From Phycisphaerales bacterium Planc_01 (GTDB lineage Bacteria; Planctomycetota; Phycisphaerae; Sedimentisphaerales; Anaerobacaceae): a stretch of DNA of 57,289 nt. Shown here in pieces: positions 1 to 8,310 of this stretch (position 1 is its first letter; each line of letters starts with the position of its first letter). The DNA is taken from the NCBI GenBank assembly GCA_001603075.1, contig LVBB01000006.1, positions 82,890-140,178 on the forward strand. The letters are read 5' to 3'. Below the pieces are notes generated by a model that worked only from the letters and a program-made list of their open reading frames with translations, was not told the origin of the DNA and did no database searches. Made by a program: the position numbers and the translations under genes.

Positions 1-203
1 GGCTCGCCCTTGGCGGCCTGATGGCGAGCCCAAGCCAAGCCGCTGGCGGCCAGATTGCGGTCCAGCGCCTGCAGGTAGGCGGCATCCGCCTGAAAGAGCA
101 TTGTATTGGACCCTTCGGTCAGCACGAGCATCACAACCGCGGTGATCGCAAGCAGCATGATGACGTATACCAGGATGAAGCCGGGTTGTCTTGTCTTGCT
201 CAT
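1..203 (-). CDS. Prepilin-like protein (GspK-like), C-terminus cut by window edge
   Basis: Only the first 67 residues are inside the window. The start overlaps the stop of the upstream prepilin gene by four bases (ATGA), which fixes the start codon at 203. The N-terminus has a short basic stretch, a Gly-Phe at residues 8-9 suitable for prepilin peptidase cleavage, and a hydrophobic helix (about residues 9-28). It lacks the usual Glu at mature position 5, which is the hallmark of the GspK class of minor pseudopilins. The residues after the helix (AASGLAWARHQA) also resemble GspK. It is the last visible gene of the secretion operon. The GspK assignment is an inference from position and the missing Glu. 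Confidence 0.6.
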   Translation of the reverse strand, partial: MSKTRQPGFILVYVIMLLAITAVVMLVLTEGSNTMLFQADAAYLQALDRNLAASGLAWARHQAAKGE

Positions 204-718
204 GGGGTTTCCTCCCCCTTGGCCAGGCCGCCGATGAAGTAGACATGCGAATTGGCCAACTTCTCTCTGGTCTTGCCGGCAATGCGTTCCTGCAGAAATG
301 TGCGCACCTCGACAGCATGTGCTTCTTCGCCCTGTTGCCAGCGCCGCCAGGCGATCACCGCATCGCGAAATCGCCAGGCCCCTTCGGTTCGCGGCTCGGC
401 CTGGTCGAGCCGCGTCCGCGTCACGCCGGCCTCCTCCATTCGATAGCAGATCACGCCCTCGGGCAAAGCGATCAGGAGCGTGTGGTCATCGCTTCGGACC
501 TCGCCAGACGTGTCGGGCAGACCGACAGCCGCGTCCACGTCGTCGCATATGTGGCGGACCAGATCCAGGACGCTGGTGTTCTCCTGCACCATACGCGCCA
601 TGCGAGGCACATCGCGGATGGACGTGGCAAACAGACCGCTGAAGGCAATGGCCGCGAACGGCAGGACGGTGATCACCACGAGCATCTCGACCAGTGTGAA
701 GGCCCTTCTTCTCATCAC
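200..718 (-). CDS. Prepilin-type minor pseudopilin (GspJ-like)
   Basis: The 172-residue protein starts with a class III signal (RRRAFTLVEMLVVITV): the Ala-Phe junction is a plausible cleavage site and Glu lies at mature position 5. The globular part is polar with no further membrane segment, and its size matches GspJ. It overlaps both neighbouring prepilin genes by four bases, so the three are very probably co-translated. Gene order (E, F, F2, I-like, J-like, K-like) supports GspJ, but sequence beyond the N-terminus is not diagnostic. The site has Ala where Gly is usual at -1, a tolerated variant. Confidence 0.7.
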   Translation of the reverse strand: MMRRRAFTLVEMLVVITVLPFAAIAFSGLFATSIRDVPRMARMVQENTSVLDLVRHICDDVDAAVGLPDTSGEVRSDDHTLLIALPEGVICYRMEEAGVTRTRLDQAEPRTEGAWRFRDAVIAWRRWQQGEEAHAVEVRTFLQERIAGKTREKLANSHVYFIGGLAKGEETP

Positions 719-1113
719 GAGCCCTCCTCTTCAACGTGTTGCACTGCCGGCGCGACATACCGCGACAGCTTGACGACCACTTGCCTGGGGCCGGCCTGCG
801 CGCCGGCCTTGACGTCGATCCGTTCGAGTCCGGCCCACTGACCCTCTCCCGGCGTTCTCTCCAGCGAAACAGTCACTCGCGGCCAGAGCCGCTTGCACTT
901 GTCGGTGTCGATCGGGGCACCGGTGGCGGCCACGCTGTCGAGCTGGGCCATGGCCGCCGCGATGCACTGCTGACGGGCCCACTGATGGCGGTTGAAGGCG
1001 CCGAAGCCACCCACCGATACCGTCAGCCCGGCCAACAGCAGCGCGAACAGCGACATGGCCACGATCAACTCGGCGAGCATGAAGCCGCGTGTTTGTCTGA
1101 TCCTTTTCGACAC
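715..1113 (-). CDS. Prepilin-type minor pseudopilin (GspI-like)
   Basis: The 132-residue protein begins MSKRIRQTRGFMLAELIVAM: Gly-Phe cleavage site at residues 10-11, Glu at mature position 5, then a hydrophobic helix to about residue 32. Length and place between the second GspF and the J-like gene fit GspI, which in type II secretion caps the pseudopilus with GspJ and GspK. It starts 21 bases after the stop of the second GspF gene and overlaps the next gene by four bases. Family assignment beyond 'prepilin' is an inference. Confidence 0.7.
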   Translation of the reverse strand: MSKRIRQTRGFMLAELIVAMSLFALLLAGLTVSVGGFGAFNRHQWARQQCIAAAMAQLDSVAATGAPIDTDKCKRLWPRVTVSLERTPGEGQWAGLERIDVKAGAQAGPRQVVVKLSRYVAPAVQHVEEEGS

Positions 1114-1134
1114 GATTGCACTCCAAGTTGCGGG

Positions 1135-2613
1135 TCACGGATAGATATTGCCTGCCATGAAATTGAGAACGGCCACTGTCGGAGAAAAGGTGGCATAGAC
1201 GACAAACCCAACCGTCGCTCCGAGCAGGATGATGCCGAAGGGCCACAGGATGAATCGCGTCAGGTTCACCCGGTAGCTGTAATTTGAGCGATAGAACGAT
1301 TCGAGCGTCTCCAACACCGCCGGGGTGTGATTCGCCCCTGCATTGCGGTCGAAGGCCCAGGCCAGGGCCGAGGCCAGGCCGCAACCGCGCGCCGCAGCGG
1401 CGACGTCGTCGCCCTGCTCGACGCGTCGAAGCCAGCAGGCCAAGCGACGGCGGAAGGCCTGGTTGACATCCAGCCCCAGCGTGCTGCGAATCGCTTCATT
1501 GATCGGGCAATCCGTCCGCATCGCCACGCGCAGCAGTTCGACCGCCTGCAGCGTAGCGTTGTTGTTCTCGAACCAGTGCAGCACGGGCAGGTGCCACTTG
1601 ATCCAGTCGCCGATTCGCGAGAGGCGGTGCGGCTTATCCGGACGGCGCGGACGCGTCCGGGCCCAGATCCAGATCGGCGGGATCACGAAGAAGATCAGAA
1701 GGAACAAGCCCCAGGCGATCACCCCGTCGTGTTTGTAGACCAGTTCCCGCATGATCGCGATCAGCACACGCGTCGAGGCGGGCAAACGCCCCTCTGCCAC
1801 CTCCTCCAACACCGATGTGAGCTGTGGAATGACAAAGGTCATCAGGCCCAACACCATGATGAACGTGATAGACAGGATCACCACAGGGTAGGCAGCATGG
1901 ACGGGCTGCAGTCTCATCCGGCGGGCCGCTTGCGATCTCAGATCGTTTTCGACGGCCTCGATCGCAGCCGGCAGTTGGCCTTTGGGTTCGGCTGCCGAGA
2001 GGATTGCCAGGGCCCGACTGGGGCAGCGACGATAGCCTCGGCGAATGGACTCGACCAGTGAGTGGCCCTGGACGAGCCACTTCTTGATCTGCTTGAGCAC
2101 ATGGGCGCTGCCGTCAGTCCGTCCGCTTGCGGCGCAATCCAGCGCCATCGGTAGCGGCAGGTTCTGCCGCATGCTGCTGCCAAGGGTCGAGAAGACGTAC
2201 GCCGCGGTGGCTTTGCGACTGCCGGCGCTGTAGCCGATCAGGCAGGCTACGATCCCCACGATCCCCAGCAACACGAACAGAGGGAGCACAAAACCGGCTC
2301 CAAAGGCCGCAAACGCCCCAAACAATCCGATCACGAACAGCGTGCCACCGATCGCCGCGAGGACCAGGAAGGCAAGTCGGTGGACCCATCGCTGTGGCTC
2401 AGCGTGCCGACCACCGAGCGCGATCGCGACCAGCGTCACGAGGACAAGCACGGCGGCGCAGAGAGCAACCCACGCCTCATTGGTCTCGACGGCGAAGTAG
2501 ACCATTCCCAGAACACCCAGAGGCACGGTCGCCAGGGCGAGAACCGGCCGTTTGTATCCCAGGATGGCGTACACAACCAAGAGAACGGCGATGATGGCAG
2601 GAAGTTCGAGCAT
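1135..2613 (-). CDS. GspF/PilC-family inner membrane protein, long variant
   Basis: A 492-residue polytopic protein. Residues 1-150 hold four or five hydrophobic helices not found in classical GspF. The rest has the layout of two T2SSF repeats (about 155-290 and 355-485), each a cytoplasmic helical bundle followed by hydrophobic helices. It starts 10 bases after the first gspF stop, so this operon carries two F paralogues, as in some tight-adherence and archaeal pilus systems that use a heterodimeric platform. Conservation to GspF is weaker than in the neighbour. It probably forms the membrane platform that couples the ATPase to pseudopilus assembly. Confidence 0.7.
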   Translation of the reverse strand: MLELPAIIAVLLVVYAILGYKRPVLALATVPLGVLGMVYFAVETNEAWVALCAAVLVLVTLVAIALGGRHAEPQRWVHRLAFLVLAAIGGTLFVIGLFGAFAAFGAGFVLPLFVLLGIVGIVACLIGYSAGSRKATAAYVFSTLGSSMRQNLPLPMALDCAASGRTDGSAHVLKQIKKWLVQGHSLVESIRRGYRRCPSRALAILSAAEPKGQLPAAIEAVENDLRSQAARRMRLQPVHAAYPVVILSITFIMVLGLMTFVIPQLTSVLEEVAEGRLPASTRVLIAIMRELVYKHDGVIAWGLFLLIFFVIPPIWIWARTRPRRPDKPHRLSRIGDWIKWHLPVLHWFENNNATLQAVELLRVAMRTDCPINEAIRSTLGLDVNQAFRRRLACWLRRVEQGDDVAAAARGCGLASALAWAFDRNAGANHTPAVLETLESFYRSNYSYRVNLTRFILWPFGIILLGATVGFVVYATFSPTVAVLNFMAGNIYP

Positions 2614-2623
2614 TTTCGTTTCC

Positions 2624-3826
2624 TCAGCCGGCCGCTGACAGACTGGTAACGACCTGGATCATGGGCAGGAACATGGCGAGAATGGTGACACCGAGAAAGC
2701 CGCCGACCACAATGAGCATCATCGGCAGCAGGACGACTTGCAGCCGTGATTGGCCGGCGCGGGCCTGGTCGGCGTACATGGCGGCCAGGCTGTGCAGATT
2801 GTCGGGCAGTTCATTGCGCTGGGCGCCGAGCTGGACGGAGTAGAGAAACAGCCGGGGCAGCATTCCGGCGTCGTGACCGGCCTCCATGAGATTGACGCCT
2901 TTCTCGATCTGCGCGGCCAGCCGCTCGCTGTCGAGCAGCAGCCGCTCGCTTCCGGCCGCGACGGCGCCCAGACGCAGGCACTCGGGCATGTCGCAGCCGG
3001 CCCCGACCAGAAGCGCCATCGCCTCGGCCATCCGGCTCAGCACGCTGTTGTGCCAGAGCCGACCGATCACCGGCACGTGCAGCAAGAATCCCTCCTTGAT
3101 TCGCCTGCCCGCGGGAGAGGCAGACAACGCAATGAACAGGCCGACGATGGCAGTGACGAACACGGCGACACCGGTCCAGAACGGCACCACGTTTTTGGCC
3201 AGATTGAGAACGCCCGTGGTCACCGGGTTGAGCTTGCCTCCGATCATCTCCTGGAGAACACCTTGGAACTGCGGAACGATGTACGTGAACACCAGCGTCA
3301 TGATGATCGCCGCGAGGACGAAGACGACGGCCGGATAGCTGACGGCCTCGAAGATGATCCGGCGGGTGTGCGAGGCCAGTTCGAGGTGCCGGTTCAGGCT
3401 GGTGAGCATCTCGGTCAGTCGGCCCGTCTCGACGCCGGCCTTCAGTATCCGGCCATAGAGCGGAGGAAAGGCCCCCTGCCGCTTTTGGAACGCCTCCTCG
3501 ATGCCCATTCCCCCTTCCAGGTCGGCGGCGATCTCTTCGACCAGCTTGCGCATCGATGCGGAGGTGATGTCCTGAGCCAGCTCGCGCAGCCCTCTCTCCA
3601 GCGGGATGCCCGCCTTGGTGATCGAGGCCAACTGCTGGTTGAACAGCAGAAACTCGTTGCGGCCAATGGCCGTCTTGGGCGGCTCGGTCCGGCCCTTCTC
3701 GACCGAATTGACGGTCAGGCCCATCTCACGAAGGGCACTGTCGGCCTCCTGCGAAGAGGGCGCCTCGATCGTTCCGGTCATCAGCCTGCCGCCGGCAGTC
3801 AGTGCATTGTACTTGAACGTCGCCAT
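2624..3826 (-). CDS. gspF: Type II secretion system F family protein (GspF/PilC)
   Basis: The 400-residue length is typical of GspF/PilC. It opens MATFKYNALTAGG, like the short beta-rich N-terminus of many PilC proteins, followed by two T2SSF domains (about 68-190 and 270-392). Membrane helices are visible near 165-190, 215-240 and 370-395. The repeated motif PLERGLRELAQDI / DMPECLRLGA marks the two cytoplasmic bundles. It lies between the gspE ATPase and the long F paralogue with short spacers, so it is part of one operon. Role: inner-membrane platform protein of a type II secretion or type IV pilus-like machine. Confidence 0.88.
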   Translation of the reverse strand: MATFKYNALTAGGRLMTGTIEAPSSQEADSALREMGLTVNSVEKGRTEPPKTAIGRNEFLLFNQQLASITKAGIPLERGLRELAQDITSASMRKLVEEIAADLEGGMGIEEAFQKRQGAFPPLYGRILKAGVETGRLTEMLTSLNRHLELASHTRRIIFEAVSYPAVVFVLAAIIMTLVFTYIVPQFQGVLQEMIGGKLNPVTTGVLNLAKNVVPFWTGVAVFVTAIVGLFIALSASPAGRRIKEGFLLHVPVIGRLWHNSVLSRMAEAMALLVGAGCDMPECLRLGAVAAGSERLLLDSERLAAQIEKGVNLMEAGHDAGMLPRLFLYSVQLGAQRNELPDNLHSLAAMYADQARAGQSRLQVVLLPMMLIVVGGFLGVTILAMFLPMIQVVTSLSAAG

Positions 3827-3886
3827 GCTGTGGTTCCCAATCGTCCAGTCTGAAGAGCCTTGATACCCCCTGTTCCTATCCGAATG

Positions 3887-5056
3887 CTACGGAGCCGCCC
3901 CATCGCTGAGGCCGCATGCCCGGTTCAGTTCTGTTTGCGTCGTAACGCCGGTTTCGACCAATCGCCGACCGTCGTCCAGGATCGTCGCATGGCCCTTGGC
4001 TTGCAGCAGGGTGTCCAGCTCTTCGAGGTCGGCCTTGGCCAGAATGGCCCTGCGCAGGTCGCTGTCCAGTTGGACCATCTCGGCAATCAGGACACGGCCT
4101 TTGAAGCCCGTTCCGAGACACGCGTCGCAGCCGACGGGCTCATACCCGCCCCCCGCCTGCCTCTTGCACTGCTCGCAGAGCCTGCGGAGAAGTCTCTGGT
4201 TGACGACAGCGGCGATGCTCGAGGTAACCTGGTATGGCTCGATGCCCATCTCCAGGAGCCTCAGCAGCGCCCCGGCGGGCGTGCCGCTGTGCATCGTACT
4301 CATCAGCATGTGTCCGGTCAGGCCGGCCTCGATGGCGATTCGGGCCGTCTCGGCGTCGCGAATCTCGCCGATCATGAGCACCTGGGGGTCCTGGCGGAGC
4401 AAGGACCGCAGCGCCGTGGGAAATGTCATCTGCCCGTGCGGCGTGATCGGCACCTGCGTGACCCCATCGATGCGAATCTCGACCGGGTCTTCCAGGGAGA
4501 CGATGCTCTTGCCCGGCAGGGTACGAATGATATGGCGGAGGATCGCGGCCAGGGTGGTGCTCTTGCCGCTCCCGGCCGGGCCGGTCAGCAGCAGCACGCC
4601 CTGGTTCTGCGCCGCGACGGCCTTCAGGGCCCTCTCGATCTGCGGCGAAAAGCCAAGCTGCTCCAGCGTCAGAAGGTCCTGCCGCCGGTAGAACAGGCGA
4701 ACGACCGCCCGCTGACCGTGGATCGTCGGGAAGATCGCCAGACGCACGTCCGAGACCTTCTCGGCCGCCGCGCCGGAGATCTCCAGACGCCCTTCCTGGG
4801 GGATGTCGTTGCGGTAGGTCAGCAGTCCCCCGAGCACCTTGAGCCGGGCGACCACGTTGTCGGTCAGCGTCGCCGGGAGGCCTTCGACCGGGTTGAGCAC
4901 GCCGTCCAGACGGAATTTCACGACGAGCGAGTCGGCCGTCGGCTCGAAATGGACGTCGCTGGCCTCGGCCTGGATCGCCTGAGCGAGCAGGTCGTCCACC
5001 AGGGCGACCACGTCCAGTCCGTTGTGCTGCCGACGATCGTGTGCTTTGGCGTCCAT
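3887..5056 (-). CDS. gspE: Type II secretion/type IV pilus assembly ATPase (GspE/PilB family), short form
   Basis: Cytoplasmic hexameric ATPase that powers pseudopilus assembly. Visible in its 389 residues: the SDVHFEP motif at 33-39, Walker A GPAGSGKSTT at 159-168, Walker B LMIGEIRD at 227-234, the TMHSGTP motif at 254-260, and a tetracysteine zinc motif (Cys 294, 297, 310, 313) as in GspE/PilB. The protein is about 100-170 residues shorter than usual because the N-terminal N1E/MshEN region is missing; it begins almost directly at the N2 domain. It is the first gene of the minus-strand operon and is divergent from the ECF sigma gene. Both Asp boxes and the zinc motif are intact, so it should be active. 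Confidence 0.9.
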   Translation of the reverse strand: MDAKAHDRRQHNGLDVVALVDDLLAQAIQAEASDVHFEPTADSLVVKFRLDGVLNPVEGLPATLTDNVVARLKVLGGLLTYRNDIPQEGRLEISGAAAEKVSDVRLAIFPTIHGQRAVVRLFYRRQDLLTLEQLGFSPQIERALKAVAAQNQGVLLLTGPAGSGKSTTLAAILRHIIRTLPGKSIVSLEDPVEIRIDGVTQVPITPHGQMTFPTALRSLLRQDPQVLMIGEIRDAETARIAIEAGLTGHMLMSTMHSGTPAGALLRLLEMGIEPYQVTSSIAAVVNQRLLRRLCEQCKRQAGGGYEPVGCDACLGTGFKGRVLIAEMVQLDSDLRRAILAKADLEELDTLLQAKGHATILDDGRRLVETGVTTQTELNRACGLSDGAAP

Positions 5057-5129
5057 CGGACCCGCTCATATCTTTGCCTTGGTTTGTCCAGAAGTCCCCA
5101 GCGGACCCTGTTCTTCCGCCCTTAGGACG

Positions 5130-5146
5130 CACCGGCGCGACCGGTG
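5130..5146. promoter_or_regulatory. Perfect inverted repeat between gspE and the ECF sigma gene
   Basis: CACCGG / CCGGTG arms of 6 bp surround a 5-base spacer in the 195-base divergent intergenic region. It lies about 75 bases upstream of gspE and 105 upstream of the sigma gene, so it could be an operator or a leader hairpin of the secretion operon. Function not known. Confidence 0.35.
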
Positions 5147-5189
5147 TTAATCGGAAAGGCATTTTTTGCACTTTGGACGGTTTTTCGTT

Positions 5190-5214
5190 AACATGGGCTC
5201 GGAGCGCGCGTCTA
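5190..5214 (+). promoter_or_regulatory. Possible ECF-type promoter for the sigma/anti-sigma pair
   Basis: A CGTCTA hexamer (5209-5214) resembles ECF -10 elements, and an AAC at 5190-5192 sits 16 bases upstream where the AAC core of an ECF -35 would lie; the preceding GG of the consensus is absent. If real it would suggest self-activation by the sigma factor encoded at 5252. Weak on its own. Confidence 0.25.
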
Positions 5215-5251
5215 CTCATAGAAAGCCGCGCAGTCGGGAGCATTGGTCTTT

Positions 5252-5815
5252 ATGTTCGACAGAACCGTTCGTTGCGACCTGCTTTGGGCCCCCGGTCTCA
5301 GTGAGGCCGTGGACGTGAGCCAGCGGTGGATCCTCACCGCGATGGAGCGATACGGCTCGGAGCTGGTGACCATGCTCTGGCGAATCCTCGGCAACGAGCA
5401 GGACGTCTGCGACGCCTACCAGACGACGTTTCTGCAGTTGGCCCATCGCGACGACCGGCGTCAACCCAGGCACATCAAGGCCTACCTGTTCCGCACGGCC
5501 AGCAATGCCGCCATCACCATGTTGCGACGCCGAGTGGTGGAGAATCGGACCTTGTCGGAGATGGAGATTCGGGCCCAGCGTGCGGAATCGACCGAGCCGG
5601 ATTTCGATGCCCAGCGACTGACCGAGAGGCTCCGAAGCCTGATCGCCGAATTGCCGGACCCTCTGCGAAGCGTTATCGCCCTGCGCGATCTGGGCGAGTT
5701 GCCCTACGAAGAAGTCGCGCGTACCCTGCAGATATCTACAGGCACCGCCCGCGTGTATCGGTGTAAGGCCGTTCAACTGCTGGCCGCCTGGATGAATAGA
5801 GAGGTGCAACCATGA
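5252..5815 (+). CDS. ECF-family RNA polymerase sigma factor
   Basis: The 187-residue protein has a sigma region 2 (about 35-95; the stretch DAYQTTFLQLAHRD and AYLFRTASNAA is typical of region 2.2-2.4) and a sigma region 4 helix-turn-helix (about 130-180; LPDPLRSVIALRDLGELPYEE and a recognition helix near TGTARVYRCKAV). There is no region 1 or 3, hence ECF class. I chose the ATG at 5252, with GGGAG 11 bases upstream; a TTG at 5243 would be too close to that site. Its stop overlaps the start of the next gene (ATGA), so it is translationally coupled to the anti-sigma-like protein. It lies just upstream of the Hsp70-like cluster on the same strand, which may be in its regulon; that is inference. 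Confidence 0.9.
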   Translation: MFDRTVRCDLLWAPGLSEAVDVSQRWILTAMERYGSELVTMLWRILGNEQDVCDAYQTTFLQLAHRDDRRQPRHIKAYLFRTASNAAITMLRRRVVENRTLSEMEIRAQRAESTEPDFDAQRLTERLRSLIAELPDPLRSVIALRDLGELPYEEVARTLQISTGTARVYRCKAVQLLAAWMNREVQP

Positions 5816-6339
5816 AGCCGCCGAACATTCGAGAACGGCTTTTTCCCATTTTGACACCGTCGGTCAGCAGGTGCCGGCACACCCGCCAGTGGTTTGCCGC
5901 GGCCTTGAGTCGTCGATTGGGCCCGGAGGCAGGTTGGGTCCGTCGCCACGTGGCCACCTGCCCGCGATGCCAGAGGCGCCTGGCCGCCCTGCGGAACGTG
6001 GAGATGGCCCTTTCCCTTATCCGGTCCCAGCCACAAAGCCTCGACCTGCTCAATCGAGCCAACAGCCACACCATCAAGATGCTCGAACACGACCTTCGAG
6101 ACGCGCCGAAGGCCCGAAAACTCGAGCGATTGCGCCTGGAGCCCTCGTTTGTCGAACGATTCGGTCAGTACCGCTCGAGTGCCGTCAACGTAGCGGCCTG
6201 CATCGCCATTGTCCTGTTGACCCGCGTCGGTGTATTCAACTCATTGGACAAACTCAGCACCGGCGGCGACAGGGCCATGCGGCAGTACTACGCCAATCAC
6301 GTCGGCGACGATCTGGCTCGAGAACTTTTCGACGTCTGA
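5812..6339 (+). CDS. Zinc-finger anti-sigma factor-like membrane protein
   Basis: Residues 46-53 form H-x3-C-x2-C (RHVATCPRC), the signature of zinc-binding anti-sigma domains (ZAS). One possible membrane helix lies at about 123-141, followed by a roughly 35-residue extracytoplasmic tail. Four-base overlap with the ECF sigma gene is the classical arrangement for a sigma/anti-sigma pair. The expected role is to hold the sigma factor at the membrane until a signal releases it. The tail is too short for a sensor domain, so sensing may depend on a partner. Length 175 residues. The zinc motif is clear; the binding partner is inferred from the overlap. Confidence 0.75.
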   Translation: MKPPNIRERLFPILTPSVSRCRHTRQWFAAALSRRLGPEAGWVRRHVATCPRCQRRLAALRNVEMALSLIRSQPQSLDLLNRANSHTIKMLEHDLRDAPKARKLERLRLEPSFVERFGQYRSSAVNVAACIAIVLLTRVGVFNSLDKLSTGGDRAMRQYYANHVGDDLARELFDV

Positions 6340-6346
6340 ACCCCGT

Positions 6347-6375
6347 CGTCGGGTTCGCCACCCCCGAGCCCGACG
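6347..6375 (+). terminator. Hairpin after the anti-sigma gene
   Basis: Arms CGTCGGGTTCG (6347-6357) and CGAGCCCGACG (6365-6375) pair over 11 positions with one wobble/mismatch around a 7-base loop. It begins seven bases after the anti-sigma stop. No T-run follows, so it may be a processing or stabilising hairpin and not an intrinsic terminator. Confidence 0.4.
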
Positions 6376-6698
6376 CTGGCGTGCTCGGCTGTCCGCTTAT
6401 CGGACCACGTCTGCTTTGCACCACATATCCCAGGTGTGTCGCGCCAGTGGTCTCCTTGGCCGCTTGCGGTTGTTTTTCTATATTTTACGTGGCGGTTGCC
6501 GGGGCGTTTCCATCACCGCTGCCGGCCCTGGAAGGTGTCTTGGCCGGCGAGCCGCGACAGGACGCCGACAGAGCGCCGGTCCTATTGGCCACACAGGCCC
6601 TGCACAATCCGGGGGTTTTTTGGTCAATCGACGGGCGATGGCAGCCGACGAAGGGGATGGTGAATCCGCCTTGAACTGTTTGTGAGTTGATGTGAACC
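6376..6698. other. Gene-free stretch before the Hsp70-like cluster
   Basis: About 320 bases with no convincing gene. Short open frames here have no start signals and no recognisable protein. The stretch around 6470-6490 (tttttctatattttac) is the only AT-rich patch and could hold the promoter of the chaperone cluster, but I could not assign clear -35 and -10 boxes. Confidence 0.4.
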
Positions 6699-8240
6699 AT
6701 GCTCAAGAAGTGTGCGATACTCGGACTGGCCCTGTTGATGATTGGAGGCCTTTCGCTGGCGTGGCTGCGGAAGCAGGCTGAAGCGGAGCGAACGGCCGCC
6801 CCCCCCGCCGCCAGAGACACGCTGCAGTCGTCGGATCATCTCCAGAAATACGGCCATTGGTACCGTCTGACCCCGGAACAGCAGAATCGACTGGTCCTCG
6901 AACTGGATGAGGACCGCAAGAACAAGACGCCGGAGGAACTGGCGGCCGAGCAGAAGGCACGTCTTCGCGCCGACCTGCCCAGGCTGGCCGCCGGCGAGAT
7001 GAATCCGGGGGACATCGCCGATTACCTTTACGGACCGAGATGGGAAGACGAGGTCACGCTGTATCGACAGCGTCGCGAGCAGGAGCAGATCACCCAGACG
7101 ATCTCGGTGGTGTGTCTGTCGATCGGCGGCGCGCTGTTCGCCATCTGCCTTCTGATCTGGGTACTCTGGCTGATGGCCCGCGCGTTCAAGGCGCTCACGA
7201 AACGTCGTGCCGACCGGCTCGCCAGCATCGACTGCGAACCGACGGAGTTAACCACCATCCTTCATGACGATACCGTCGAAGGCGACGAGGGCGACGAAGG
7301 CGCGCTGGAGAGTGTCCTGGAATCGTCCGACGCGGAGACTGACGAGGCGGAGCCAGTCCTGACTCCGCCGTGGTGCGAGCCCGATCGAAACGCCCGCGAT
7401 GGGGAGCGTTTTCTGGTGCCCAGACGGCATCGAGACCTGCCCCCAGGGCGTCCGACGCTCGCCATCGAACCCAGGCCGCAGGACGACGCCGTCGCCGTGC
7501 TGATGTCGGATGAACCGTCCGGGGAACAGGAGTGGTCGCCCCAGATGGAATGGTCGTCACCGGCCGACGACGAGTATCCCGCGCAGGTCGTGCCCCAAAG
7601 ACAACGGTTCACACCGAGACCCAGAGTGACCGTTCTCGGCTCGACCGAGATTCTTTCGGCCGGCCCGCCGGCTGCGGTGGCCGAGAGCCCCCTGACCGAA
7701 CAGGCCGAGGACCTCCAGCGACAGATCGCGGAGTTCAAGCAAATGGCCCAGAGCGTGCAGCAGGCGACGCGCGACCAGTCGGCGCCGCTGAGCAACACGC
7801 TCAAGGAACTGGCGCAGCAAGTCTCTGCGATTCGGGAGTACGCGGCCTGCCAACAGGATCGGGTGGAGAAGCTCCAGGACGGTTACGACTGGAGCATCAT
7901 CCGCACGTTCTGTCTGCGGGTGATCCGGTGCATTGACAATCTCGAAAACCGAATCGACAGGCTCGACGAAGACGACGACGGCGTTCTGCAGCTCGAAGAG
8001 GTCCGGGATGAACTGCTGTTCGCCCTGGAATCCAGCGGGATCGAGCAGTTCCGTCCGGAGGTCGGCGGCGACTATCGCGGACAGGAGAAGTTCGCCGAGG
8101 CCGTAAAGGAAAAGGAAGCAGCACAGAATCCGGGCCAGGCCGGTACGATCGCCAGAGTGGTACGGCCCGGTTATCGATACGTTACGGATGAGGATAGTTT
8201 CAAGGTCGTCAGGACGGCGCAGGTTAAGTTATTCGGCTGA
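6699..8240 (+). CDS. Membrane-anchored GrpE-domain-like protein (nucleotide exchange partner of adjacent Hsp70)
   Basis: A 513-residue protein in several parts. A signal-anchor-like helix is at about 5-22, and a second strong membrane helix at about 134-158. A long acidic, Pro-rich linker (about 175-330) follows, then a coiled coil (about 330-390). The C-terminal ~130 residues resemble GrpE: a paired-helix stretch (RVIRCIDNLENRIDRLD), an ESSGIEQFRPEVGG segment matching the GrpE 'L..GI..I...G..FDP' region, and a final beta segment (ARVVRPGYRYV ... VVRTAQVKLFG) matching the GrpE 'V.GY.....LRPA.V.V' ending. It lies 70 bases upstream of an Hsp70 gene. GrpE is normally a soluble protein of about 200 residues, so this tethered form is unusual. 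Function as an exchange factor is inferred from the C-terminal pattern and the neighbour. Confidence 0.65.
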   Translation: MLKKCAILGLALLMIGGLSLAWLRKQAEAERTAAPPAARDTLQSSDHLQKYGHWYRLTPEQQNRLVLELDEDRKNKTPEELAAEQKARLRADLPRLAAGEMNPGDIADYLYGPRWEDEVTLYRQRREQEQITQTISVVCLSIGGALFAICLLIWVLWLMARAFKALTKRRADRLASIDCEPTELTTILHDDTVEGDEGDEGALESVLESSDAETDEAEPVLTPPWCEPDRNARDGERFLVPRRHRDLPPGRPTLAIEPRPQDDAVAVLMSDEPSGEQEWSPQMEWSSPADDEYPAQVVPQRQRFTPRPRVTVLGSTEILSAGPPAAVAESPLTEQAEDLQRQIAEFKQMAQSVQQATRDQSAPLSNTLKELAQQVSAIREYAACQQDRVEKLQDGYDWSIIRTFCLRVIRCIDNLENRIDRLDEDDDGVLQLEEVRDELLFALESSGIEQFRPEVGGDYRGQEKFAEAVKEKEAAQNPGQAGTIARVVRPGYRYVTDEDSFKVVRTAQVKLFG

Positions 8241-8310
8241 GTTGCCTCGGCGCCCGCCTTCGGACGGCGCAAGGCACTCTGTGGGACAAAGTTGTACGCA
8301 GGAGAAAACC

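Noticed and set aside
5243-5251. TTG start nine bases upstream of the first ECF sigma gene.
   Set aside because: It leaves only two bases between GGGAG and the start codon, too short for initiation.
6436-6663. 75-codon plus-strand open frame in the gap before the chaperone module.
   Set aside because: No ribosome site, odd composition (Arg/Trp-rich), and a competing frame overlaps it; most likely chance in GC-rich DNA.
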